The translations under genes and the position numbers were made by a program. A DNA stretch of 64,000 nucleotides from Panopea generosa (taxonomy: Eukaryota > Mollusca > Bivalvia > Adapedonta > Hiatellidae): NCBI GenBank assembly GCA_029582155.1, contig CM055902.1, positions 12,827,041 to 12,891,040 of the forward strand. Direction: 5' to 3'. Below, piece after piece: positions 36,854-50,163 of this stretch. The notes under the pieces are model-generated. The model did no database searches. It was not told where the DNA came from and was given only the letters and a program-made list of their open reading frames with translations. Numbering within the stretch: the stretch's first letter is position 1; each line of letters begins with the position of its first letter.

Positions 36854-37054
36854 ATGTTTATTTATGTTTTATGCATGTATAAATCACGGCTATTATTTGT
36901 TTTTGTTGTTTTTGGAATTCCTTTAACATGTCCAGTTCTTTGGCAACACTACACTCACGAACCCGCCACCACAAAGGCTGAGAGGTATTACGTGATTAAG
37001 AAGAACTTTAGCTCATGCTCTCTCCTGATTTCTGGAATAAATGATATGACATAA
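36854..37054 (+). CDS. Possible small secreted peptide ORF
   Basis: From the second methionine the frame reads MYKSRLLFVFVVFGIPLTC, a fair signal peptide, followed by about 47 polar residues with two cysteines, then stop. Codon use around HEPATTKAERYY is less AT-biased than the surroundings. No homologue is recognised and no promoter was identified. It could be chance. Confidence 0.25.
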   Translation: MFIYVLCMYKSRLLFVFVVFGIPLTCPVLWQHYTHEPATTKAERYYVIKKNFSSCSLLISGINDMT

Positions 37055-38310
<1,256 letters not shown>

Positions 38311-40384
38311 CAAGTTTTGTACTGAAATAAGATTAAAAATTGCAACTTTTTTTCAATTAACTTATTTTTAGTATATTATTATTTTTTCTTTTTCTTTCAG
38401 TGTTCAGATGATAATAAAATAATGATAGCTAATTTATATAGATGCTTATGTTATTATTTATCAAAAATAAAAAGTAAGCAAACTGAATACTTAGAGTCCT
38501 ATTCAATGCATGAGTATATAAAGTAAATAAATGTATCTGGTGTTGTGAATTGATTTTGTTTATTTCACTCTTAGTTACATATCTTGCTATGGAAATGCAC
38601 ACAACATACATGCAATCTGCATTAATACATGTATATAGCTAAACTGGTAACAGTGGGAGGGGGAGTTAAATACTTCGGAATAAGTAAGTGTGTAAACGAT
38701 GCTTTCACTTTCAATATATTTTAGTAAAAATAATATTTTTTTTATATGAATGTGTAAAGTTTGGATTTTTAGATCAAATAATAAACACTTCAACCGTGAT
38801 ACTGTACTGATTTAAATAGAAAAAAATAGATACTTATAACAATGACCGATTGATATTTGCTGAAGCGTACGTGTTTCGTTATTCTTTCACTTTTCGATTG
38901 ATGTTTACAGTAAGTTGTCAGTTCCCTTTCATCATTGCAATCTTGCCAGATACGATGTTCACGTAACTCGCTGAGCAAAGCAAAACTTCATTATGACGCT
39001 CATACGGGTCAAACTAAATGTCACCAAGGCACTTTTAAGGACATTATCATTTAGTGCTGCTTGTACAACGATGGAGTGAGAGACTCGTGTGTTTTTAAAA
39101 ATTAAAAAACATCGAGTAGAAATTTTAAAATAAGAACGACATAACTCTCTACGAGATGATTATATAACCTCCAACGTCGAATTTGTTATACAACAGATTC
39201 GTGTTTAGTTCTCCAAATACTACCGTAATTTGTGCGATTTGCACACAAATAACACTTAGTCTGATTTAAAGTGGTATAACGGGTATCGGGATATATTATT
39301 TTAATAAAGAAAGAAACAACTTGTTTATAAATGGCGAAAATGTTCGTGAATTCTCATGACATTCGATTAATTTTTAACTGCTGATATCTCTCTTAAACCT
39401 GAGTAATTTTTTAACATAAATTAACTGATCAGCAATTCTAATATGGTCACTTTTAACGTCTTATAAACCTTAGTTTTGATTTTTTGCCAACCTAAAACAA
39501 TGTATACGTTTTTTGCAAATAAAAGTCTCTTTACGATGATATTTAAATATGAAAATTATTTTAATTGCATTTGAAAATGCGATAAAATAGTATTCTGATT
39601 TATTTTCCGTGTAACCAATACAGTGTACTAGTGTACTTAATACAGCATTCTATATGCAGATGTTTGTCACACATAGTGATATTGCATGTTATGTATAGTT
39701 TAAATGTATTTTTTTCATTTCAGTATTTTACTTATATTCTTATGCATAGATTTATGTTTATTTCATTTTTAAACTAAAACACTTTTAAAACATTTCAAAT
39801 TCAAGTACATTTTTTTTGTAATTAAAAACATTATTTGATGGTTTATTTTTCGCACAAATTTATGTTTCTTTGTCTTTGTTATAAGAGAATTCAGTGGACA
39901 TCAAAAGGAAATTTGTTAAAGAGTATTTATAATTTGGATACTAAATGTATATCACCTGGTTCTTAAAGACCAAAACCAGTGACTTAATAACAATAGTTAA
40001 ATAATGTAACTGGTTGCTACTTATGTTAATACAGAATAATTAACATATCATTGTTTTGAATAACTCAATTTAAAAATCAGTCTCCACACATATGAAATGA
40101 ATGGTGTTTAATGGCATGAAAATTTAATTATTTAAAGACATATAATAGTACTGAGATTACTCCCTTAAGTTTAATAATCCGTTCTGAATAAATATTTTAA
40201 CTAAAAACATGTTTTATTTTGTGCATTTTTATAGTCAAGGCATTCGTATTGTTCAATTAACTTAATACAAGTTAGTTATGATAGACCATTACCAATTGTT
40301 TATAATATTACAGCATATTGATTTTTAACGTTTTTTTTTTCAGATCAGTAAAATAATATGTAAATCTAATAATCATTGTACAAG

Positions 40385-40560
40385 CAAGGTCAGTGACGCA
40401 CGTCAGTCTAGGTCCCCAGCAGGGGTTTTATTAAATGGTAGGCAGGTAGAACCACAGAGCCTAGCCCGCCTGTCTGTGTTTCAAGTCTCAAACACTATGG
40501 GATATTTAATGCGAGTATTATTTATGACCTTAATTACCCCCTACACCTGCCCGGAGATAA
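40385..40560. other. GC-richer block of unknown nature
   Basis: This block (GGTCCCCAGCAGGGG, TAGCCCGCCTGTCTGTG) stands out from the AT-rich background. It has no open frame. It may be an unidentified repeat and belongs to the part missing from duplication copy B. Confidence 0.3.
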
Positions 40561-41034
40561 ATCTTAATTTTATTTGAAGTAATGATATAGTCTGCTGGGA
40601 AATATAATCTGCTAGAATTTAATTGAGTTATTATATTTCAACACAAGTTTGTTGTTCATATTTTTAAAATTAGCTATTTCATTGAACATCGATATTTAGA
40701 TAAGCTGATAATGAATTTTACAAACAGATAATTGAGCGGTTTTCCCCAAATTTGTGTTTCTTCAATTATGCGATTTTGTTATTAATTAGATGTGTTGGTA
40801 ATAATTATTTAAACAAATATCTTTGACTTATGTTCAATTTTAAGTTGTTTTTTTAAAAAAATATAGCTTTCTCGTATATTACATGCGACAAATATTAATC
40901 TTTTGTGACAACACAATCTTATGGTATCATAACTCAAAGTACTTTTAAAAGAAGTTGTTAAAAATTAATTAAGTTCAAAGACCGTTTTAGGCTTTATTAA
41001 AAAACAACAACATAATATCATTTGAATACCAGTG

Positions 41035-41310
41035 CACTTGTCCCATTAACTCAGACAGTAATGCGTCCAAGTATCCTGTAAATTTGAATCCCCGCCCGAC
41101 ACCTGTCTCTGTGATGATTGATTTACGACATTGTGTCTCATTGTCATTCCGTTTATTTTAGATATAAGTTTATATCATTAAATAACTGTAATAATTTGGT
41201 CTAAAGAAAAAAACGTTAAGTTTGAAATATCATTTGAATATCAGTGCACTTGTCCTGTTAGCTCAGACATCACTCATTGTCATTCTGTTGTCTTTCAAAT
41301 ATAAGTTTAT
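41035..41310 (+). mobile_element. Two tandem SINE fragments
   Basis: ATCATTTGAATACCAGTGCACTTGTCC at 41020 recurs almost exactly at 41227. Both are followed by a tRNA box A-like TTAACTCAGACA/TTAGCTCAGACA and the CTCATTGTCATTC block, but the second lacks about 70 bases between them. This looks like a local duplication with an internal deletion. Confidence 0.7.
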
Positions 41311-41654
41311 ATAATTAACCGTAATAATTTTATTTATTTATAGTAACACAAAATAATCATTTGTATCTGTTAATTGATGATAAAATAAACTTTATGAAAG
41401 TATATTTAAATTTGTAATTAAAATCAATTAATTTATTTTATGTTTTTACACATTACATTTAATCAAACGATTTAAGTGTTTAAGTAAAATGCATAATTTT
41501 CATTTTTATACTGAACATCAAAAACACCAAGATAACGTGTTTATCAACCCAAATACTTATATACGTCCTTGTCGAAACTAATATATATATAGTACACCCG
41601 AGGTGTTTATGGAGCATTGTAGGAAAAAACAAGTGTTGGTAGAGAAATAAACAA

Positions 41655-41730
41655 AAACAATTTCTTGACACTGGATTAGAACCAAGATCGCTTGAATCAT
41701 AATCCATAAATATGACCACTACGTCATGTA
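41655..41730 (-). mobile_element. tRNA-derived SINE head (duplicate of 49613)
   Basis: The minus strand reads GACGTAGTGGTCATAT with a box B-like TTGGTTCTAATCC. It occupies the same place in duplication copy A as the element at 49613 in copy B, so it was inserted before the duplication. Confidence 0.65.
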
Positions 41731-42100
41731 GAAATATCTCAAGATCGGACGTTTAAATCAAGGAAGTGTCGGAATGTTTACAGTTAATAACTGAGATTAT
41801 GATGATTTTCTAAGGATTATGTCTAATTTAAATATCAGCGATAATATGGAGTCTAATTACATGATACAAAAAGCCACACATCATGCTAAATATAACAACT
41901 ATACCAGATATTTATTGAATTAAAAGGGTAGAAGATACAGGTTATGCCGCTTTAAGATTTGTGTCTTGAGTGACTGGTTTACAACGGCAAACACTTTAAA
42001 ATTACGTGGGACCAATTCTTTTCGCTGTCATCATTAGCCCTCACCTGTGTGTTGCCGTATTTGTAAATGCAGAATTGAACGGCTCAAACATGATTATGAT

Positions 42101-42672
42101 GGTAAGCCGTTTATGAAATGAGGATTATTTTCATTTTATCTTATAAGCTTGAATATATTAAGCTATAAATATATTAAATACGATGACGAAATGTAACAAG
42201 GGGAACAACTTGTACAACGTTTCATTTACTCAATGCTGATATATGGTTCATTGATGGAAATGTACGGTTAAAAATGTAATATTTTACCTACCAAATATGT
42301 ATTAGACGGATATTTAGTCTGTATTTCTAAAAACTATCAAATGAATACTTTATATCGCACGTAAGATACAACGGAAATTATATGCAGACTTAACAATGGA
42401 AATGCATGTATTAAATAGTTTGAATCATTGCATTTCCTAGATCGCGATGAATACGGCAGTATTGTTTATCTTCATAGTAACCTACTTTTTTAAATCTGAC
42501 GAAATATGAAGTTCAACCAATGAAGAACTTTACGATGTATTTCAGTTTACTTCCCGTCCACGAGACTTACAGAGAGCTTTCGCTAGAGCTGTTAACAGTC
42601 GTATACAAAGACAACGACGTATTGCAAGAGTATCACTAGGTAAATTAATAAATAGGCACAGTAGAATTCTTT
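42101..42672 (+). pseudogene. Remnant or variant gene start in duplication copy A
   Basis: ATGATTATGATG|GTAAGC at about 42101 matches the gene 4 start exon plus donor. Further on, a frame from 42447 reads MNTAVLFIFIVTYFFKSDE, a signal-like segment, interrupted by TGA at 42507-42509. It continues in the same frame as a basic segment (SRPRDLQRAFARAVNSR, then IQRQRRIARVSL). A candidate 94-nt exon (42546-42639, TTTCAG to GTAAAT) covers the basic part in phase 0 to 1. The TATA box of gene 4 is not kept here. It may be a dead or diverged family member. Confidence 0.35.
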
Positions 42673-42795
42673 AAACAGTTTGTTTTTTTCTTCGTTGCCT
42701 TATTTTATAAACTTACTAAAACACAGCTAACTCATTTCAAATGTTATGGGAAAAAATGCATCAACATGTTAATTAAATAGATAATTTAAACTTTG

Positions 42796-44405
42796 TTGGA
42801 TGATTATGATGGTTATACATTGTAAGATGATTATGATGGTTATACATTGTTAAATGATTATGAAGGTTGTACTTTGTTAGATGATTATGATGGGTATACA
42901 TTGTAAGATGAATATGATGGTTATACATTGTTAGATGATTATGATTGTTATGCATTGTCAGATGATTATGATGGTTATACTTTGTTAGATGATTATGATG
43001 GTTGTACATTGTTATACTTTGTTAGATGATTATGATGGTTGTACATTGTTAGATGATTCTGATGGTTATTCATTGTTAGATGATTATGACGGTTATACTT
43101 TGTTAGATGATTATGATGGTTAAACATTGTTAGATGATTATGATAGTTATACATTGTTAGATGATTATGATGGTTTTACATTGTTATATATTGTTAGATA
43201 ATATGATGGTTATACATTATTATACAGTGTTAGATGATTATGATGATTATACAGTGTTTGATGATTATGATGGTTATACAGTGTTAGATGATTATGATGG
43301 TTATACATTGTTACATAGTTATGATGGTTATACACTGTTATATATTGTTAGATAATTATGATGGTTATACATTGTTAGATGATTATGATGGTTATACTTT
43401 GTTAGATGATTATGATGGTTAAACATTGTTAGATGATTATGATGGTTATACATTGTTATACTTTGTTAGATGATTATGATGGTTATACAGTGTTAGATGA
43501 TTATGATGGTTATACATTGTTACATAGTTATGATGGTTATATATTGTTAGATGATTATGATGGTTAAACATTGTTAGATGATTATGATGGTTATACATTG
43601 TTATACTTTGTTAGATGATTATAATGGTTAAACATTGTTAGATGATTATAATGGTTATACATTGTTAGATGATTATGATGGTTGTACATTGTTATACATT
43701 GTTAGATGATTATGATGGGTTTACATTGTTATATATTGTTAGATAATTATGATGGTTATACATTGTTATACAGTGTTAGATGATTATGATGGTTATACAT
43801 TGTTTGATGATTATGATGGTTGTACATTGTTATACAGTGTTTGATGATTATGATGTTTATACAGTGTTAGATGATTATGATGGTTATACATTGTTACATA
43901 GTTATGAGGGTTATACATTGTTAGATGATTATGATGGTTATACTTTGTTAGATGATTATGATGGTTATACATTGTTAGATGATTAAACATTGTTTGATGA
44001 TTGTGATGGTTGTACTTTGTTAGATGATTATGATTGTTATGCATTGTCAGATGATTATGATGGTTATACCTTGTTAGATGATTATGATGGTTATACATTG
44101 TTATACATTGTTAGATGGTTATGATGGTTATACATTGTTAGATGATTATGATGGTTATACTTTGTTAGATGATTATGATGGTTATACATTGTTAGATGAT
44201 TATGATGGTTATACTTTGTTAGATGGTTCTGATTGTTATATATTGTTATACATTGTTAGATAGTTATGATGGTTATACATTGTTAGATGATTATGATGGT
44301 TATACGTTGTTAGATGGTTATGATGGTTATAAATTGTTATGCATTGTTAGATGGTTATGATTGTTATACATTGTTAGATGATTACGGTGGTTATACATTG
44401 CTAGA
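42796..44405. repeat. 27-bp minisatellite array
   Basis: About 55-60 copies of TTAGATGATTATGATGGTTATACATTG and variants. The 27-bp length keeps reading frames open on both strands (YDGYTLLDD on plus, MYNHHNHLT on minus), but inserted TTGTTATACA-type half units and stop variants break them, so it is not called coding. Each unit contains ATGATGGT, which resembles the nearby start-exon/donor motif. Confidence 0.95.
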
Positions 44406-45335
44406 GCGTAATCGTTGTGATGAGATGTGTCATTTGATTCTTCAACGGTATTGAGAGTAAAGTCATTATATCTGTTATGAAATGCTGCTTAACTATTGCA
44501 AACTTTAAGTTGCATCAAACACAGTCTTTACTAGTTTTGTCTATGTGACGCATAATATATAATGAATTGCACTTCTATCATAGGATGTTTGTTAAAACCT
44601 TTCTTGTTAAACATATCAGTAGACTATTTTACAGTTCTACTCAATGCTACCCGTTCCGATTACAACTGGTCATCAGATTTTCCTGCTTGATTTTGACTGT
44701 ATTCATCTTCATTTTGTCGTATAATACAGTACTGTACAAGATTTTCAAGTGCCAATCCATATTACCGCTTGTTGCGATGTTAAAATACAGGTAAAAATCC
44801 CTACAATGTCATAAAACAATCGAACTTTTGATGTGTTTATAAGTACTCTACGTTGTTCCAAAAAATATAGGATATCTCATCTTTGGGGTATAGTCAATAA
44901 ATGTCATTTTCTATTAAGTAATTGTTTTAAAAATACTGAGATACCGATATGCAGACTTTATTTCTAGCCCAACTAAACCAAATTGAAAATATATCGGTAA
45001 AAAACTATCAAACACGTTAACATGGGCTACCCGTGTTTCACACAAACTAACGACATTAAAATTAGAACATAACAAAACAATTCGTTTTCATAATATTTCA
45101 TTAAACCTTCGATATTCCAGCGACATGATATTCTTATTTTCATCGTTTGAATTAGTATTTTTATTGTGACTACTGTTATTTATTGGTATGATATAACAGT
45201 CAGACTGCGGCTGACTAATGATATATTTTCAAAGCTTATTTCACTCTCAAGACAAATCATTGAGCATTTGCCAATATCTTATCTTCGTACTGGAACATGA
45301 CGCTGCTTGTGTTTGTATATGTCTACAAATAGTCA
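44406..45335. other. Spacer, nothing supported
   Basis: A plus frame at 44567-44794 is hydrophobic but has no family or splice context. Confidence 0.5.
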
Positions 45336-46660
45336 TTAAGGTTTACGGACCCTAAAACTCATGTTTGGAAATGGTCACATACTTGACGATTTCTTGTTAA
45401 GCATCCATTAAGACGCCCAAATATAAACTTTAATTAAAATTTACCGATCAAAACTTGAGAAATGTGCATTTGAAGTCGACACCCCCACTTTTCCGAGAAG
45501 ACCCTCAATGAGCAAATACCTAGCTACACTAAATCTTGTGTCATTTTACCAAATTGAGGAATAAATTGGTGTAATATACCTTGTTGAGTTTATATGACTT
45601 TACTTTTTATCTTGCATTACTCATTTTTGACAATTTTTCACACACAAAAAAAATTCAATGCAATATGTGAGAATATTGACCCTGCAGTTTGTGCCTTTTT
45701 TATGTAAAGTCCAAATATACAATGTTTTTGACTGAATTTTCTACCCTTTCTATACATTTTCACAATATAAAATCCAAATACAAATTTTCTACCATTGTTA
45801 AAGGATAAAATATGAAAAAAAGAAAAACTTTTACCGTCTACTTTGTTCACAACACACTGTTTAATGACTTTGGTACCAAATTTCAAGGGAGACAATTTCA
45901 TGTAAAAATTCAGCTTTTATCTTGCATTTGTATCAGAATATCAAATAATGCTTCAGCCTCTACTTAGAAACAATATGAGACATACAATACAATAAAACAA
46001 CTTACTTTAATAAGAAAAGACATTCTTTTCAGTATAAAATCATGTGTTTTATTCAATATCTATAACAACAAATAAACGCCTTTTTCTGTATGCCATCCCA
46101 AGTCTTACCAAGTTATGAAAGTTGTACATGAGACAATTTCCACTGTTTATTGAAATAAGGTGAGCACATTAGGGCTGAAATTAGATTCCATTGTTCATGA
46201 GCAATATAATTTCAACCATCACAGAAGAAATTAACAAAAACTATTTGGTAGAAAGAAAATGGTTTCAAGTAAAATAGGTTGAGATTTCGAAGTTCAACTG
46301 CACAAAACACTTAATGTTCACAAGGACAAAACTTATAAGGCAAAAACAAATATTACCTATTGTATGTTTCATGGTATCTGCAGATACAAGAAAATCATAA
46401 TCTGACAGTTTGTTTAACAAAAGGTAATGTATTGACAACATGACTACAAAATGCAATGTATTGACAACGTGACCTTGTCTTTGAGATTATTTGAATTTTG
46501 TGACTAATGTCAAATGTAAGAATCTTTCAAAGAGTAAAATTGAATCTCCTTGATCCAGTAACACTATTAGAAATATACTGCCTTCCTGTAATGGAAAGTT
46601 GTTGAAACTCATCTAATATAACAAATAAAACGAAGATCCGTATAAAGACGCACGTTTTAA

Positions 46661-47113
46661 CTATGCACTGTTTTTTTGCAAGAAATCAGCAAGTTTAGGA
46701 AGAACAGTCTCAAGTGTTCGTTTTGTGTTGGTTACACGTGGTTGTTCTTCACTATTTTTCATTGTGAATGTACTTTGCAGTCCATCTTCACCATCACGCA
46801 TATAAATTTTCCTCAGATGCTCCAGGTTTAGACCAGATGATGCGATATTTTCAGCTGTAGGAAGTTTACAAACACTATTCGCAACCAGACATGTCAATGA
46901 TGGTAAATGTTTCGCCTTTTCTTTTGAAGATTGACACTGGTGAAACACTGCTTTTAGAGGAAAAGTGAACTTCATAATATCAGTTACTAATGTACAACAA
47001 TGTTGGAACAGTTTCATCAAAGCGCGTACATCTTCAAGAGCATCATGGGCATTATAATGTATGCTGAGAATGTCTTGAACAAGATCTCCCTGCTTGTAAC
47101 TACTTCTCCCACA
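46661..47113 (-). pseudogene. Transposon C-terminal exon with DEDDh exonuclease-like tail
   Basis: 151 codons including the stop, after acceptor TTAACAG. Early residues read YKQGDLVQDILSIHYNAHDA and then LEDVRALMKLF. The H-D-A-x-x-D-V pattern is the ExoIII motif of DEDDh (DnaQ-like) exonucleases, as seen in the PML-like exonuclease proteins of animals. The upstream ExoI and ExoII motifs are absent, presumably in the deleted part. The remaining ~115 residues have no known domain. It lies in the same TIR element as the transposase N-terminus. Confidence 0.7.
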
Positions 47114-47668
47114 CTGTTAATCATGGCTGAAAATACACAGCAACATCTAGTTAACAGTAGGCCTATACTGCGATGAATTCCATCCATAGTAATTAAATGT
47201 GTATGAATTATGCTGGCTGATATTTTTACATAAATTTCAAACTGTGGTAAATTAACACAAATTTTATAGCTAATGCATAAAACACAATATTAATGTGAAA
47301 TGGTTGGAGTACTGAATGCATTTGTAACAGTATGATATTCCACTTTGAGCTTTTGAGTGATTTTTTATCAGTAACTACATAAACGGTTGGTGGAATTTCT
47401 ATAAAAATTCACGTATGTTTTATACAAAAATCAACACAAACATTACTAAGGCATTAGACTTGAGATTTGGGTATGAAATGTCCCCAAATTCGGGTACGAA
47501 CTGACCTATTTTTGCTGGGTACGAAATGACTTGTGTACGAAGATGTAAGTAAAAGTTTGCGTGAAATCACAATAATTCGCTAATTAAACCAATATAAATC
47601 AATAGTGGAGATTCAGTTTCAATTCAATAATTTATATATTCGAGAGAATTACATTTAAAACCAGTTAC

Positions 47669-48095
47669 CTGTTCCAAGCTTTGTGTTGACAGCAAAACTC
47701 GACGCACCCTGTTTACTTCCTTTCACCAATTTACCATACGCAACACAGTTCACATGACCGCAATCAGTGTTCAAGCATTTCACATACAAATATCCTCCTA
47801 ATCCTTTCTTTAGTTCACCAATAACATTCTCCATGGATTAGGGAATAGGCCCAAGTCGACACAATTTACAAAATTTCAGCCCCTCCAACAACACGGCGAA
47901 CTCCACAACACGCCTGCCTTCTTTCGAGCTGTCATTTACAGTCCTATATTGGGTAGAACTCTCTACCTCCACAAAATCATTTGTAACGTGGCTGTGCTCT
48001 ACTCTCACGTCGTATGATGTTTCACTTTTATGAGGAGTCGTCTCTTTTTTGCAAGATGCAAAGCGGCCTCGTCGATCGCGCGTTTGTTCAGCCAT
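47669..48095 (-). pseudogene. Transposase N-terminal exon with one in-frame stop
   Basis: From ATG at 48095 the frame reads MAEQTRDRRGRFASCKKE and continues through RRVVEFAVLLEGLKFCKLC. After one TAA (47838-47840) it goes on with VIGELKKGLGGYLYVKC, DCGHVNC and FAVNTKLGT to a donor at 47669 (GTAACT). The RGRF start, the RR[VI]V block, the CxxC pair and the glycine-rich GLGGYLYVKC block resemble the N-terminal region of Mutator-like/Kolobok transposases in cnidarians and molluscs (from memory, not searched). The single stop makes this copy a pseudogene. Confidence 0.75.
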
Positions 48096-49612
48096 CTTTA
48101 AATCAGCTCAAAATCAAGATCACGTGGTCATTTATCATGGTCACATGGTCGGTAACGTGACCTTCCGAAATGTACCGATATAACCCGGAAAATACCGATT
48201 TTTCAGGGTCCGTAAACCTTAACAGCTAGTTTGTCAAATTGCAAACGCTTCTCTACTATTCGCAATAGTCTGTTATAAAAACGGTATTATAGAATACCTA
48301 GCTTTCTGCGTTCTTTTCAGAATCTCGTATTGACTGTTGTACGACGTTTTCCGGACCGTTAATATACTTTCCGTGTCTCATCACTTGCAGTCTTGCTTTT
48401 CTCTTGACACCATTTTAAGATGCGTTATTTGTCATTATAAAAAGCTAAACAAGGCTATCAAGGATTTATTTTTTTCATGTTCGATAGTGATGTCTGAAAC
48501 ACTGATGTTAATATCCTACGTAATGAAATTTCCAATAGAATATACTTTATGTATAGTATGGTGATACATGTAGGTATTGATTTTGTTTTTGTTTCACTTT
48601 CATTTACACATAATGCAATGGAGATGTACAAAATGCAGCTCATACACCTGCAGTAATATTTTTAATCTGGGAAGAGTAGGTAGGGAAAAGAAATGGTTTA
48701 ATACTTAATAGCAAGTTTACTTAGTGCTTAACAGATGCGTTCACTTTAAACATAGCGTACCAACAGTAATATTTATATCCTACGTATGATTAAGCTTTGG
48801 ATCTTCAGACCAAGTATTATGCACCGTAACCAGGAAACCTCACTGATAGAGTATATTTCACATGAAAAAGATTACAGAGACCGATTAATATTTTTTGAAG
48901 TGCACGTGTTTTCTGGTTCGTTATATTGACACTTGTTGATTGATGTTTACATAAACTTTTTATCATTGCAATATTGCCAGACAAGAAGTTTTACGTAACT
49001 CACTGAAAAAAAAAGCAATACTTCATGTGATGTTCATAGATGTCAAACTAAATGTCACCAATATCATTTAAAGGACATTGCCGTTTAGAGCTGCTTGTAC
49101 AATGATGAATTAGTGTGTTTGATTTTTTGAAACATTGAACAAACATCGAACAAACAAATTTAAAATTTGAAAACGAGAAACGACATTATTGTTACGACTA
49201 TTACTATATAAACCCATTCGTCTGATTAAGCAACTGTGTGTTTGCTTCGCTCAATACTACCGTATTTGTTATCTAATTTGCAGCAAAGATAACACTTCGA
49301 TGCATTTATATCGACCGATAACTCTCTTAAGCGTAAATAAATCTTATTTTAAACAGAAATTTAGTGGTCAGTAATTCTCATATATGTAGCTGTTCCGCTG
49401 ACAAATATTATTGTAAAACTTCCAATTCAATCATATTTGCTCGACCAATTCCGTTATATTTTAGTATAAGAGAGGTCGCTAGACATGCACAAGGATATAA
49501 ATGCATATATGGGCTAATATATTTGTCAGTTGTGTTGGATATGAGAAGCCGATTATGAACCACTGTAGGAAAAAAACTAATCGTACTAAGGAAATAAACA
49601 AATAGAATTATT

Positions 49613-49685
49613 TTACGCGGGATTCGAACTGGGATCGCTCGGATCATAATCTATAGATATGACTACTACGCGATGAAGGTATATC
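49613..49685 (-). mobile_element. tRNA-derived SINE head
   Basis: Minus strand: CGCGTAGTAGTCATATC (box A-like) and CCCAGTTCGAATCCCGCG (good box B). Partner of the copy at 41655. Confidence 0.65.
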
Positions 49686-50085
49686 TCAACATCGGCCGTT
49701 TAAATCTAAGCTTAAACGTAACCCAGGTTTAATCGTAATTTCCGAAATGATAACTGGGATTATAAACTGAGTCAATTACGTTATTCCAAGGATGTCTAAT
49801 TCAAATATCAGCGATAATCTCGATTCGTTTACATGTTTTCGGCGTTAAACAAACAGAAGGTATTTTGTACCAGACACGATCCAGATGGCCGCAATTCATT
49901 CTAAATATTACAATTATACCAGTAAGTTTTTTAGTTGAAAACGTAAAATACGGATTCTGCCGCTTTAAGAATTATGTCTAATGTGACTGATCTACAACTG
50001 CCGAAATAAGATAACACACACTTAAAGATAAACGGGTTCAATCGTTTCGCTGTCATTAACCCTCCCCCGAGCGTTACCTTATTTG

Positions 50086-50093
50086 TATATAAG
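50086..50093 (+). promoter_or_regulatory. TATA box of gene 4
   Basis: TATATAAG stands 65 bases before the first ATG of gene 4. A start site 25-30 bases downstream would leave a 5' UTR of about 40 bases. The equivalent site in duplication copy A reads TTGTAAATGCAG, so the box is lost there. Confidence 0.6.
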
Positions 50094-50157
50094 ACATACA
50101 TTTATAGAATTGATAAAAAGTTTGTCGAATCGCGGATTACATTACTAGAACGTGGTT

Positions 50158-50163
50158 ATGATG
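50158..50163 (+). CDS. Gene 4 exon 1: start codon only
   Basis: ATGATG is followed at once by donor GTAAAC. Splicing to the 67-nt exon in phase 0 gives MMERLIYTVILCYCVSS, a good signal peptide with no alternative upstream ATG in frame needed. The motif is kept in duplication copy A (ATGATG|GTAAGC). Confidence 0.65.

Larger units (their letters stand above)
38550..42150 (+). repeat. Segmental duplication, copy A (of gene 4 promoter region)
   Basis: Collinear with 48575-50215. Shared blocks include GCAATNTTGCCAGA near 38938 and 48968, GTCAAACTAAATGTCACCAA near 39009 and 49047, TTTAAATATCAGCGATAATA near 41830, CCGCTTTAAGA near 41949 and GATTATGATGGTAAG at 42101. About 2 kb between 39.45 and 41.5 kb is present only here. 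Copy A ends at a start-codon/donor motif like that of gene 4. Confidence 0.8.
45336..48222 (-). mobile_element. Kolobok/Mutator-like DNA transposon with TTAA duplications
   Basis: The ends GGTTTACGGACCCT (from 45340) and its exact inverse (to 48218) are flanked by TTAA on both sides (45336-45339, 48219-48222). Coding DNA runs on the minus strand from near the right end: an N-terminal exon (48095-47669) and a C-terminal exon (47113-46661). The middle of the transposase is missing and the two exons do not match in phase, so the copy is internally deleted and cannot move on its own. TTAA duplication plus this N-terminus fits a Kolobok-type family; piggyBac shares the TTAA preference but not this protein. 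Confidence 0.88.

Noticed and set aside
43161-44263. Repeat protein of YDGYTLLDD units (plus) or MYNHHNHLT units (minus).
   Set aside because: Frames follow from a 27-bp minisatellite; half-unit insertions and stop variants interrupt them, and no start, splice or flanking coding context exists.
42796-44405. CRISPR-like array of regular repeats.
   Set aside because: Units are contiguous with no unique spacers, and the genome is eukaryotic by its introns.
49613-49685. Functional tRNA gene on the minus strand.
   Set aside because: Boxes A and B are fair, but acceptor and anticodon stems do not pair well, and a diverged duplicate exists at 41655; SINE head preferred.
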